64,000 bases of DNA. Source: Micromussa lordhowensis (taxonomy: Eukaryota > Cnidaria > Anthozoa > Scleractinia > Lobophylliidae). The stretch covers positions 17,501,479 through 17,565,478 of the forward strand of contig OZ026608.1 in assembly GCA_964020085.1 (NCBI GenBank). The letters run 5' to 3'. The position numbers were made by a program, and so were the translations under genes. Shown piece by piece: positions 53,901 through 63,700 of the stretch (position 1 is its first letter; each line of letters opens with the position of its first letter). The notes under the pieces are model-generated. The model did not search any database. It had not been told where the DNA came from and saw nothing but the letters and a program-made list of their open reading frames with translations.

Positions 53901-54069
53901 ATCGCATGTCTAATTTACCAGGGTTTTTCCCAACCCAAAGCGCGGGGGTAAATACACGGAATTGATTTTAAATAACTTTTTCCATTTTCTATTTCCTTAG
54001 TGTTTGGCCGCTTGGCAGGAAGCCTTGAAAATTGTATCAGGAGATAAGCAAGACGAAGATGTGGAGTAG
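45483..54069 (+). CDS. PX-BAR sorting nexin, SNX7/SNX30 type
   Basis: Eleven coding exons: 45483-45566, 47146-47340, 47853-47963, 48893-49057, 49558-49753, 50250-50380, 51460-51528, 51626-51712, 51876-51980, 52960-53112, 54001-54069. All are in phase, giving 454 aa. The N-terminus is acidic and disordered. The PX domain (about 75-185) opens with [26 protein letters not shown]. It contains the phosphoinositide-binding [11 protein letters not shown], then the Pro loop IIPPLPEKH and FLTAK. The rest is a helical BAR domain ([17 protein letters not shown] ... [37 protein letters not shown]). [25 protein letters not shown] and [16 protein letters not shown] match SNX7 and SNX30 better than SNX1/2. 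It likely binds PI3P-rich endosomes and helps form tubules; SNX7/30-SNX4 dimers act in recycling and autophagy. Introns are full of MITEs and SINEs. Confidence 0.93.
46456..46580 (+). repeat. Degenerate SINE head in SNX intron 1
   Basis: GGAGGTGCGTTGGCCTAATGATAGGC, CGCTGGACTCCAG and GACACTTGGCG resemble the 5' part of the tRNA-derived SINE seen at 51986 and 58824, with a damaged B box. Adjacent CCAGGGGTAATAT repeats occur at 46050-46090. Confidence 0.5.
47395..47600 (+). repeat. AGTC tetranucleotide microsatellite
   Basis: (AGTC)n with interruptions, directly after SNX exon 2. It creates a spurious Ser/Gln/Val open frame. Confidence 0.9.
48411..48730. repeat. Palindromic repeat cluster with hammerhead-like core (SNX intron 3)
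   Basis: The left arm (TTTGGTTTTATCAACTGGGTT onward) is the reverse complement of 48505-48593. A second copy of the right arm follows in direct orientation at 48609-48712, and both right-arm copies end in CTTGTAATACTCCCACC. The shared segment GACGAAGGGCTAACGCTCGAAAC has the layout of a hammerhead core, with UGA changed to CGA. See also 50420-50640. Confidence 0.8.
49904..50160 (+). repeat. tRNA-derived SINE (second family), copy 1
   Basis: GGCAGTGTGGCCAGGTGGTTAGGGCACTGGACTTGAA looks like a tRNA A-box region. The body has GTTTGACTCCTGTCAGTTGGGATTTTTAA and ends with CATTGGGAAGTGGTCAATTAATT. A related copy is at 53380-53570. Confidence 0.6.
50420..50650. repeat. Palindromic repeat with intact hammerhead-like core (SNX intron 6)
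   Basis: Same family as 48411-48730: TTTGGTTTTATCAACTCATTTGATAA on the left and its complement on the right near 50598-50616. On the plus strand CTGAAGA (50525-50531), a short stem-loop GGGCTAACACTC, and GAAA (50545-50548) give the full CUGANGA...GAAA order. Confidence 0.8.
50868..50947 (+). repeat. ATT trinucleotide microsatellite
   Basis: An almost pure (ATT)n run of more than 20 units in SNX intron 6. Confidence 0.95.
51986..52286 (+). repeat. tRNA-derived SINE (family 1), copy in SNX intron 9
   Basis: GCTGGCCTCATGGTTAGTGC is the A-box region and GGTTCGAGCCC the pol III B box. The body continues with ACTCTCACAGTGCCTCTCTC, GGGTACCAGCGAATTTAA, GAGTAGAAATATTCCTAGTC and GCTCCGGCCTGATGGGCCAC. 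It ends in a short tail (TTTACC). Homologous to 58824-59119 and 61646-61955 (reverse). Confidence 0.85.
52286..52378. repeat. MITE related to 11592-11712
   Basis: Shares GCCTCCGTTTCTTTT, CACGTGGTCG and GGGGAGGAGAATGA, in reverse orientation to the copy at 11.6 kb. Confidence 0.55.
52400..52705 (+). repeat. Dispersed element (GTCCACAC-rich), copy 1
   Basis: TTCGTCCACACCATGCCG, GGCCTACCGTCCACACTAATC and GTGTGGACGGAAA repeats. Inverted: it ends with GGCGTGGTGTGGTCGGGGC. Copy 2 at 55672-55975 shares GGCCTACCGTCCACACTAAT, CCGTCACGAAAA, GGAGCTTTT and AAAGCGCTCTTCA or close variants. A MITE family with no coding. Confidence 0.7.
53380..53570 (+). repeat. tRNA-derived SINE (second family), copy 2
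   Basis: GAGCGTTGATTTGAAAACTGGAGGTCCCTGATTCAAATCC is a tRNA-like head. The body has CAACTGGTCAGCCTCCCACCAGTTGGGATTCTTAA and ends in (ATTT)n. Parallels 49904-50160. Confidence 0.6.
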
Positions 54070-55330
54070 TGTTTAGAATTTAATTACAAATCAAATGAAT
54101 ATTGCAAAGGTACACACTGTAGACTACAAGCAGTCCCTCTTTCTCGTAGCCCGTGGTGCGTGACGTGACGTGAAAAAAGACCGCGAGAGAAAAATGTCCG
54201 CGCGAAATCCAGCGGGTGAGAAGCTTCTGGTGCTTCGTCCCCAGGACTTTGCGCGGCCATTTTTGCCTGGGGGTTTATTTACGGTCACACTCGACGGAAT
54301 AAGCGAAAGAGGGACTACGCGATTCGCTTGGTGTCACAGCTGGACTGGAACGAGCTTGCAGTCGAGGTTCGTACGGGGAACAAAGTTTCTTGATATTTGC
54401 ATCAAAGGAGTTACGTCACATTTTGTGCATCTTGAAAAGTTTAGCCTAAATTTTTCAAGTTCGTCCGGCGTTTGTAATCCGTGTTAATTTCCTCCATCCT
54501 TAACCATCTTTGGTACTTTATGGTTTATTGTTATCTCTTTGGTGTTTTTTTTTTTATCTTAGTAAACTACTATTTTAAGGTTCGTTCAATTTAAAGATAA
54601 TTTTGTTCAGGGCCGAAATAACTCTAAATACCGTGACTGAACTCCTTTAGAGATTCCTCTCCACCCCCACTCGAGTCTTTGTGAAAGCTAGTCCAGGTTG
54701 CCAGGTAATAACACTTGCAATTGTAAGGAAAGAGATGAAGACTTTTTTCTGTTACCGTTTAGTATTCTCAGTACGCACTTGCGTTTAAATTAGTGATTTT
54801 TGAATTGTCCTGATTTTCGTTTAGTGAAGAGTTGGTGAGTAAACGTGAGGCAGCTTAAGCCATAAGATTGTTATACCAATTCTGACAGGTGAATAACTTT
54901 GGGCGTGGGTTTTCTCGACTCCAGAACACAGAGAGCCAGAGAGCGAAGTTTGGCCTCGTCAATTTTAGCAGAAATTGGGACTTTTCGCGTAAACGAAATT
55001 TAAGATGAAAGGTTTGTGTTATCCTCTGAAACGGGTAAGGGTAAGACGTTAATTGGTAAAATATTTTTCCTCGAAATGATATCTTTTTCTTTTTGCGCAT
55101 TTAGATCGAAAAAAATATTTTGTTGGAAGTATACACCAGTCTCAATATCATAGCTAAAGACAGTCTGAGTAAATCAATGGAGAAAATTTATTATTTGCTT
55201 ACTAAACTTCAAACAAGCGAAATGTTTTACACTCTTCGTGTTAATTAATTAATAAAGAGCGGGTCTATTTTTCCTGTGTATAAATTGAACTATTTCAATG
55301 CTGAATTCGACAAGTTCCTCTGTTTCTTAT
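54070..55330. other. Downstream of SNX, no gene recognised
   Basis: The open frame at 54170-54487 has a Met start but no domain that I know. The sequence near 54160-54250 (GACCGCGAGAGAAAAATG, GCTTCGTCCCCAGG) looks like a repeat. The rest is AT-rich. Confidence 0.4.
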
Positions 55331-55334
55331 CACG

Positions 55335-55665
55335 TATGAGAATTTTGATAAATAGGTAATTAATTTTATTGACAACTCGTCAAATAAACAAAAGGTGGCA
55401 GTTATATAATGAAGATGGTGAATAAAAATGTATCCTTGAAGCGTTTCAGAGTAACTAGTCTGTGTCACAGGCAGCTGTGACACAGGCGGCTGTGTCACAG
55501 GCGGCTGTGTCACAGGCGGCTGTGTCACAGACGGCTGTGTCACAGGCGAGTCCACACTACGTCGGCGAAATTTGAAATTTAATAAATAGGTAATTAATTT
55601 TATTGACAACTTGTCAAATAAACAAAAAGTGGTAGTTATATAATAAAGATTGTGATTGTGATTAT
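55335..55665 (+). repeat. 15-bp palindromic tandem array flanked by a duplicated ~85-bp unit
   Basis: Between 55468 and 55550 the unit TCACAGGCGGCTGTG is repeated five to six times with point changes. Each unit is nearly self-complementary (CACAG...CTGTG). On either side lies the same ~85-bp segment (ATAAATAGGTAATTAATTTT ... CAAATAAACAAAA ... GTTATATAAT) at about 55349-55430 and 55580-55660, in direct orientation. Confidence 0.85.
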
Positions 55666-55671
55666 TTCTAC

Positions 55672-55975
55672 GGTTAGGCCTACCGTCCACACTAATCCGT
55701 CACGAAAAAGGAGCTTTTTCAAAAGCGCTCTTCAAACCGGATGAATTGGAAAACCCCGGCTTTTCGTTTTCGTTTGGACGGAAAACATTTTGGAAACGGA
55801 GGTTTTGGCAATAATCACATGATTTCCCTGAGTGAATTTTTTTCTCAAACACAAATCCAGAATGAGTGGTGATTGCTGCGTTTTTAAATTCCTCCATCGT
55901 AATGTGGACGGGAAACATTTGATGGGTTTCCAAAAGTGAAATCTCCGTTTTCGAATTCCTCATTTGGAACAATTT
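55672..55975 (+). repeat. Dispersed element (GTCCACAC-rich), copy 2
   Basis: Homologue of 52400-52705. It abuts the duplicated unit at 55580-55660. Confidence 0.7.
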
Positions 55976-56997
55976 GTATGCTTCAGTAGGCACGCCGGCC
56001 TAGAACATATATCGAACGTGCTTTCATACAGTAATCCCAGAAAAAATTAATCAACATGGCGGAAACTCCAATAAACAAAAACGCATGTTCTAGTGGTATT
56101 TTTGACGTTATTATAGTGTTTTAACTTCCAGACCAGCCAAGAGGTAAATAGTTGCACAAAGATTATCAACTAAGTGGATTGGATCATATGATTGTAAACG
56201 ACGTGTGTCCCTGAACGTAAATTAAAATTGCAGCTAAACCATTGAGGTGTTTACCGGAATGAGCTTTGTGACGCAATGTATCTGTACTTATAATCATCAT
56301 TCATGCGCTTTGTTCCAAAGCCTTTGTCATTAAAAAGAGGGTTTAAAATGTCTTCAGAAGAAAATGGTAAACAATACGTACTCACACATTAAGATGTCAT
56401 TGTTTTCTCTTTTTCTCGCGCTATGCGGCCGTGACACAGGGAACGTACATTTAAACGTAATTAAAGAAATTTTTATCGACGGACGTATTTAAAGACAAAA
56501 TTCAGTAAAGGAATTTTTAACTTAAAGTAAGTTTTCTGGGCTAAAGAATGGTTCTAAAACAGAATGCGATTGACAAAGAAGTCCAATTGAAAAATTGGAA
56601 TTAAATTATTCGCACTTCGCCTGGAATGTTCCGCAGTTGTTTGTTGAACAAAAGGTGCCATTATATGCACAACACTGCGTGGACAACTGCATATACAGAA
56701 CGTGACATCTCAACAAAAAAAATTGTTATAAAACAGACACCCTTCTCGTGGGCTAAATTAGTTGCGTTCAGTATCGCAAAGTGGTCAAGCACTTTTGTCT
56801 CTTCAGTTATCAGTCAATAAGTTATTATTAGTACACTTCGTACTTCGGGACCATAGACAGTTCGTTGCCTCCACTTACGTGTTCTTTGAAAGAAACCGCT
56901 TCCTGTGATAGCAATTAGCTTGTGTTTACAGCGGGTGAAGAACCTTGGTTACTGGAAAGAGGTGAAAAAAATTGAATTTCGTTCACGGAGGAACATG
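55976..56997. other. Upstream of the 57-kb orphan gene
   Basis: AT-rich. The good acceptor-like TTGTGTTTACAG at 56920-56931 is in frame with the following ORF, so an upstream exon is possible. A small ATG-containing segment at 56349 ending AAATG|GTAAAC does not fit the phase. Otherwise nothing seen. Confidence 0.4.
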
Positions 56998-58284
56998 TTT
57001 GCCTTTGGAGAAACAGTTGAGAGAACTCCGAAAGATTTTGTAGCCGAGAGGGCGCGTATAAAGAAAGGAAAAGTGCTTGGGACAAGACACTCTATTGAAC
57101 TTTTTCAAGCAAAGGAGAGTTTAGTTCTTCCTAACATAACAACTACACAACTAACACAAAACTGCAAAACAGCTTGTGAAAGTCGGAGGGGAACAAGAGA
57201 AGCAGTGAGCGGACAAGAAAGGAAAACGAATCAGCAAATTGCAAAACCAGGTCGGCTTCGGGACAGTACGTATATGTTGGAGGAAATTGGTGGAAGTTGC
57301 CCCGAAGACTTGGAAGGACTGTTTATTTCTAAACTGAACTTTCAAAGCGGACACGTAGACGACTCGAACGAACTTTTCTCGTCAAGTCGTCTTTCGAAAA
57401 CTGACAGTGGATTTTGTGAACAATCTATCGATGAAACAGCTAAACCGCTCTTCGTTGATTCTCCGAATGAGTCCGACAAGGCGTCGAACACTTCCAACAG
57501 TTCGAGCTCGGAAACTTCACCTGATCACTCGGCAAGCAATCGTGTTTCGCGCAGTGAGAACACACGTAGAATAATAGACTTCAAGACGCTTTTAAACCGG
57601 GATAATAAAACCGTTGTAAGAAACACGGACAGGTTAACCGCACGAGCCAATATGTGTGTTCAGTCACATCAATCTCTCCATGCAGACCTAGTGGCCTTTA
57701 AAAGTTTTACAACTCACCACAATGGCGAAAATTCGAACTGCACCTTCCAAACAAATGAACATTGTGTTCAACTAAGGAACGTTATTTTGAAGATCAGGAG
57801 AAATTCGTTTGACGACGGAGAAATAAAGCAATCGGATACTTCACTGGCCGTTCTCAAAACTCGACGCCGCCTTTTAGGAAAGCGCAATTCGGCTGGTCCA
57901 CCTATTCCTTTCACGGAACGGCGCGTTAACAAAGAACGACGTGTAGTGGACATGAGCAGAGCGACTTGTAACTGTGAACCACGCCGAGTTCAATTCTCGG
58001 ACCTTAAAAGATTGGATTTGAACAGGCAATGCGTTAGCTGCCCGGTCGATTTTGTGGCTTCTCAACAGAGTCAAGACAGAATTACGCCGTGCGAGAACGA
58101 AAATCACGCTGATGATTTTGGCTGTGCTGTGTCAACCTCTGGTTTGACGGAGAAAGCTCTGTTAGAAACATCGCAATCACAAGAAACTGTAGACGTTAAC
58201 GTTAAATGCCAAGAGTGGCTGAACAGATGGCTTTTGTTCAATAATTCACCGCAAACTGCCGAAAATTCAACAGCACTTTCTTAA
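56998..58284 (+). CDS. Orphan protein with RVxF motif, single long exon
   Basis: 428 aa from ATG at 56998 (AACATGT). The open frame runs in from 56905 without an ATG, so a spliced N-terminus joined at 56932 is possible. There is no membrane segment or signal peptide. It has a basic N-terminal part, a Ser/Asn-rich low-complexity stretch (NTSNSSSSETSPDHSAS) and a basic region (KTRRRLLGKRNS, RRVNKERRVVDM). Then comes CNCEPRRVQFSDLKRLDL, with RVQF (57985-57996, residues 330-333) fitting the protein phosphatase 1 RVxF docking consensus and followed by an acidic residue. The C-terminus EWLNRWLLFNNS is amphipathic. I do not recognise the family. AATAAA at 58496-58501 is a plausible poly(A) signal. 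Confidence 0.65.
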   Translation, partial: FAFGETVERTPKDFVAERARIKKGKVLGTRHSIELFQAKESLVLPNITTTQLTQNCKTACESRRGTREAVSGQERKTNQQIAKPGRLRDSTYMLEEIGGSCPEDLEGLFISKLNFQSGHVDDSNELFSSSRLSKTDSGFCEQSIDETAKPLFVDSPNESDKASNTSNSSSSETSPDHSASNRVSRSENTRRIIDFKTLLNRDNKTVVRNTDRLTARANMCVQSHQSLHADLVAFKSFTTHHNGENSNCTFQTNEHCVQLRNVILKIRRNSFDDGEIKQSDTSLAVLKTRRRLLGKRNSAGPPIPFTERRVNKERRVVDMSRATCNCEPRRVQFSDLKRLDLNRQCVSCPVDFVASQQSQDRITPCENENHADDFGCAVSTSGLTEKALLETSQSQETVDVNVKCQEWLNRWLLFNNSPQTAENSTALS

Positions 58285-58495
58285 AACCGTTATGAAAAAG
58301 CCAGTTCACATAGACAAAAACAAACCGCTAACAACAAATATAATATAAGCTTGAACAGTTTAAGTTTTGCCGTTGTAAAACTTTTTCATTTTGCCATAAC
58401 CTGCTTTGTTTTGCAAACTTGTCAAACATTAGGTTATCTCCCTTCCTTATGGTCATTTTTCGACTAAACGTCTCTGTTAAATCGAGTTGCCTTAC

Positions 58496-58501
58496 AATAA
58501 A
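58496..58501 (+). other. Poly(A) signal AATAAA of the orphan gene
   Basis: First canonical AATAAA, about 210 bp after the stop codon. Confidence 0.45.
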
Positions 58502-58810
58502 AAAAGCTTTTTACGCACATCATAATTTAATTAATTAAGAACATACAGTGTTTTTTCAAATTATTCTCTTTGTGGTAGTTTTCTAGTTGTTCTGCTAAAT
58601 GCTTTGTTTTAGAATTAATAAATAACATCTAAAGATATGTTTGGTATTTGTCATTTCCTTTCATTATTTCTTTTTCTTCAAGGATTTTTATGACCTCGAT
58701 TGCCCTTTTTGTAGAAACTGGCTGCCCCCGTAAACTAAAATGAATCGATATTAATAAAATACGTGAGGTTTTATGACTCTTAAGCAAATTTACACTATTA
58801 ATCACCCCCT

Positions 58811-59132
58811 TGACTGTACATGTGTGGAGGTGCGGTGGCCTCATGGTTAGTGCGCTCGACTCCGGAGCGAGCGCTCCGGGTTCGAGCCCTGGCCTGGGAC
58901 ATTGCGTTGTGTTCTTAGGCAAGACACTTCACTCTCACGGTGCCTCTCTCCACCCAGGTGTATAAATGGGTACCGGCGAATTTAATGCTGGGGGTAACCC
59001 TGCGATGGACTAGCATCCCATCCAGGGGGGAGTAGAAATATTCCTAGTCGCTTCATGCTACGGAAAACCGGGATAAGCTCCGGCCTGATGGGCCACTTGG
59101 CTCGTATGCAGACTTTACCTGACTGTACATGT
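58811..59132 (+). mobile_element. tRNA-derived SINE (family 1), intact copy with 13-bp target duplication
   Basis: TGACTGTACATGT at 58811-58823 is repeated exactly at 59120-59132, flanking a SINE of about 296 bp. It has GTGGCCTCATGGTTAGTGC (A-box region), GGTTCGAGCCC (B box), and the family body GCCTCTCTCCACCCAGGTGT, GGGTACCGGCGAATTTAA and GCTCCGGCCTGATGGGCCAC. The tail ends CAGACTTTACC. The perfect duplication suggests recent retroposition with LINE help. Confidence 0.9.
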
Positions 59133-59259
59133 TGACTTGTCAGCCACGGGTCAACGAACAACTGAGAACGAGTGTGCGTCCGAGAGTTGAAGCCCGAATT
59201 CGGGATTCATGGTTCACCGACTCTCGGCAAGAGACCATGAGCTCTCAGCTATAGCCTTA

Positions 59260-59640
59260 AGGCCCGGTCATCACTTGAGACGCATTCATAAGCATACATA
59301 GTAGGGACGGCTGTAACAGAAGCATAATCATAAGCGGTCTTCTTATGCTTTTGCGCATGCTTATGCTTAGGCCTGGCTTGTGTTTATGGTTAGGTTTAGT
59401 GAGGACATGGTTTATAAAGTGCTCGCTGATTGGCTGAAATTCTTTCGCTTATGTTACGTTGATGCTTATGCTTACGCCAACATGTCCCAATGCACCAAAG
59501 CATAAGAAGAGCGTAATGTTTGATTTTCTTATACTTATATTCCGATGTCCGGCCACCCCTGCCAGCACATAAGCCAGGAAAAGCGAGGAAGTTAAGCGAG
59601 GAATGCAACAATGGATGCATTGCATAAATACCAAGGAGCA
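59260..59640. repeat. Region rich in CTTATGCTTA / TAAGCATAAG motifs
   Basis: CATAAGCAT, AGCATAATCATAAGC, CTTATGCTTTTGC, GCTTATGCTTAGGC and GATGCTTATGCTTACGCC recur on both strands in this stretch. GCCCGGTCATCACTTGAGACGCATTC opens it. It may be a DNA-transposon remnant with repeated internal motifs. Limits unclear. Confidence 0.45.
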
Positions 59641-60114
59641 ATTTGATGCACGTTTCATGATAAAAGCACCTTAGTTAGTCGAAAGGCAATATGTTCCAAG
59701 CACCCAGTGTTCTTGAGGCCGCTTATTCAGTATCTTTACGAGTGCTAACTATGCCCTCATTTTCAGTTATAATATTTTCCACTCTGTAATAGAAATTGGT
59801 CTACAGTCACTGTGTAGAAAGAAGGTAGTAAAATCGCTACATTCAAATTAAATGAAAAAAAAAATTATTTGGTCCTAGAAGTCGTTTCCGAGAAAAAAAC
59901 CCGATGATTTGTCTGTCTCAAGCCAAGCCGTTTGGAAAAAGCTACCATTTTGTTTATGGGCTAATTATGCGTGATGTTCTGCGCAGTAAGGATGCGCAAC
60001 GCAATACCGAGGAATCACTTTAATTCGTTGACCACACCTGCGAGCAGTCTCAAGAGAGCGAGCTAGTTGCTATTTAGCTATTGTCCTTTTTAGGGCTGGT
60101 GTTTACAACGCCAT

Positions 60115-60285
60115 ACAGACTGATCCTGGAATAAGGAGGGACTGGGGTCTTTGTATTCTTGATCTGGTACACTTAACTCTGACAGTGGCTTTCTCCGATC
60201 CACGTGAGTTTGTAAATGGGTACAGGTACAGGCAGTCGAATTTGATGCAAGAAGAAACTCTGCAATGGACTAGCAATCCCGTCCA
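60115..60285 (+). repeat. Degenerate SINE tail
   Basis: ACTCTGACAGTGGCTTTCTCCGATCCACGTGAG, AAATGGGTACAGGTA, GTCGAATTTGATGC and ACTCTGCAATGGACTAGCAATCCCGTCC match the middle of the family-1 SINE with many changes. Confidence 0.6.
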
Positions 60286-60597
60286 TTTACCCTAACCTGG
60301 TCAATCATGGCATAAATTATAAAATACGAGAGGTCATAAGTTTATATTCTCAGAGGCTTATTGTCGGAAAGAGTTTTGTTTTTGACAGTTGAGGCAGTTA
60401 TTTCTCAATCTATGTTGCACGGACTAGAATATTTTTCCAATTTGTGTGTTCACTGATCAGACAAAAATTAAGAGAATTAATTATTGTATTTTTGTTGTAA
60501 GTAGCAAGAAAACTACAGGTAAATAGTTAGATTCCCACAAAAGTTATTGCTATCCAACAAAACTCATCCGTGGACAGTCAGCTGTCATTCTTTGGTT

Positions 60598-60692
60598 CGA
60601 CGTTCTTCCACTCCAACATTCCAACATTCCAACATTCCAACGTTCCACCGTTCCATTGTTCCATCGTTCCATGGTTCTATCGTTCCTCATGT
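60598..60692 (+). repeat. ACATTCCA / CGTTCCA minisatellite upstream of WDR36
   Basis: About ten short units of the form (A/C)(A/G)TTCCA... between 60608 and 60690, ending about 45 bp before the WDR36 start codon. It probably lies in the promoter or 5' UTR. Confidence 0.85.
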
Positions 60693-60734
60693 TCGAAGTT
60701 GGCCAGCGGTTCTCCACACGTGGCTAAATTCAAC

Positions 60735-63700
60735 ATGGCGGCCGCAGTGGCTGGAAGTCAATTGTTTTGTCCGTTTAGAGCTCTTGGATTTGTGGCAAAT
60801 CATGTTCCATTGACCTTACAAACACAAGGAACAGAGACCCTTGCTACTACTGCTGTCGGATCGGCCTTTCATGTCTATAATGTAGGTCAATTTTGCGTCG
60901 TTTCTTGCACTATAGACTCAGACGTAACTCAGCTTTAACGTGAAAGTTTGTAGATCGCTTTTCTTGTTGGATCTTGTTGAGATTTGTTACTTTTATAACT
61001 TTGCAGTGTGCCAAGTTAAACCTGCTTTTTGTTGGTAAGTTTTCGTGACATCTGAATGTTTTGTTATTTGCAAACACTGTCTGGTGTTGTGCTAGTGGTA
61101 CGACATTAATTTTCTGTTATTGCACAGGACTGCTAAAATCTGGTGAAATAACATGTCTGTTATCGCATGGAGACTTGGTGATCACAGCTTCTGGAAATAA
61201 ACTCATTTCCTGGAAAAGAGGAAAACAGGTTTGTTTGGGTAATTACGATGATATTGTTTTTATGCATATATATAAACCCTTGTGCATGACCATTGTATTC
61301 AGATGAAAGCCATTGAGCTGTACATTTGTGTGATGTGTGGTGCTGTGTATTATGTAGTGTATTGAGGTTCTACATCTCAAGATTGTGGATGAGACTCAAG
61401 TGTAGGCAGTACCTTTGTTTAATTCGGATTGGTTTTCATTGTGCTGTTTCGGAAATATTCATACCCCCCATAGAAGGGATTTTTTCTAAAGACCCTCCCT
61501 CATCCCTCTAGAAATTCCAATATTAAGCTTCATAAATTTCTTTAAATTTTTTTGGTTGTAACATCCCCTCTCTCAACACACACACACCAGTCCCCAGGAA
61601 ATTCCAATCCCTTCTGTGGGGAGGGGGGAAAAAGAAAAAAGTAAGTGAAGCCTTGGAGCCAAGGCTGGCTCATAGCTGCCGGAGCTTATCCCGGTTTCTG
61701 TAGCATGAAGCGGCTAGAAGTATTTCTACTTCCCCTGGACGGAATGCTAGTCCATCGCAGGTCACACCCCCGCAATTTTGTTAGGTTTCCCCCACAAATA
61801 GCAGGTACCCATTTGTACACCTGGGTGGAGAGAGGCACTGTGAGAGTAAAGTGTCTTGCTCAAGAACACAACACACTGTCCCCGGCCATGGCTCGAACCG
61901 GAGCGCTTGTTCCTGAGTCGAGCGCACTAACCATGAGGCAACCGCGCGGGGAGGGGGGAGGGATATGGATATTTTCTGGAACAGTACATAATTTGTTATA
62001 GAATATAATTTTTTTTAAAATTTATTTTGCAACGTTTTGCTTTGGGACTGAGAAGGGTTTAAAATGTCTAGTACAAACTTGGTCAGTAAACTGATGACCT
62101 GTTTTCTTTGCTAATAATAGTGGTATGTTTAACACTTAATGACTGGTCGCGAGGTAAGCAGTGAATTCACTGTTCCCCAAGGGACCAGTCATTAAGTGAT
62201 TTGTTATATAGCAAAACAAATGGGTCAAACTGGTGGAAAAAGGCACCAAGATTCCAGTGACAACATCAGGCCATCTTCAACTGCACGCTCTGATCACATA
62301 CAGCAGCTGTCAACATTTGTGAACTGTGAAACAGTGAACTATTTCCCGTTATACGTCATAGTTTTTGCAATGTTGCCCGCTCATGGCATTTGGCGGTAAA
62401 CAGTTTCATTGTAAGATGTCGTGCGACCATGAACTAGCCAATGAATGGGCGTGCTGTGGCAGGAAAAATGCCAGCCGTATAACAATTACTGTTTAAGACT
62501 ATGTGTTTGTGCTTTTCTTGAGATGTACATGACTTGTTATTTTTGTTAGGTGGCTGTATTTGAGGGACACAAGAGTAACATCCACTTTCTTCTTTCATTT
62601 GGTTCACACTTAATTTCTGTGGATGAGGAAAGCACAGTCAGAGTATGGATAGTTGAAACAAGAGGTACAAAGTATATTGCATGTACACGGAATAGTGGTG
62701 CCCTGATGTGATGAACCCCTTAAAAAAAGTCTTGGATATAAGGAAAGACAACATTCAGTCTTGTGAAAGTTTCAAACTGGAAGAAAAGTCTAAACTCCAG
62801 TCGGTTTCGTTATTGTTAGGGTAATGCCAAGTGAATGCTAATTAATTCAGTAGTTGTGTAACTATAGTAACAAGGTGGTGTCAATAAAGTCATATGTGTT
62901 GCATGGACACTGTATTAATCAAAATCCAATTTCATTTGCAGAATTATACCTTGAGGTGGAATTTAATTCCCAAAACTTTTACGTCACCTGTTTGATGCAC
63001 CCCAGTACATATCTGAATAAGATCTTGCTGTGTAGTCGACAAGGCCAGATGCAACTTTGGAATATCAAAACAAAGTAGGTTCACAGTTGCCTAGTTCTTG
63101 TCATGATTAATCTGTTTGGGTGACATGGTATGAGAGGAAAAGAAGCTGTTCATCTCTTTTACATCTCCAAAATCTATTGACTTTAAAGGGCTGGCAAGGG
63201 TCAGATAGCCACTCTTATAAGGTATCAGATGAATGGCTTCATAACCACTTGAGAGGACAATGGAACAAACAACAGAAACATTGCCCCTAGCCTCCAAAAA
63301 ATAACAGTTGCTATTACAAGCAAAACAATGATTATTACAACCTTATGAGAGCTGCCACTCTTTATGGTGGGAAGTAAGCAAGGTCTACACTTTTTTCTGT
63401 CAGATGTGTCAATAATTTACTCACCTTATGTTATTAACCGAGTGGTATAATCAGAAAACATGTAGTTTCCACTACTGATATAAACAGGGAGTGGTTGTAA
63501 TATTATAAACTCTGTTGAATCGAAATCTTTTAGAAGAATTGTAGAGTTGGTCGACAAGCAAAGGGGCTGACTAGTATATTTATACCAGTATGTAACTTCA
63601 GTTTCTGTAATATGCAGAGACTTGGAGCAGTTACTGCTGTTTCCTTTTTGTGAGAAATAATTTATATATTTTGTGTACTTAATTGTAATGATTGAATTTC

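Noticed and set aside
54170..54487. 105-aa ORF as a gene
   Set aside because: No domain, no splice support, and the surrounding sequence looks like a repeat.
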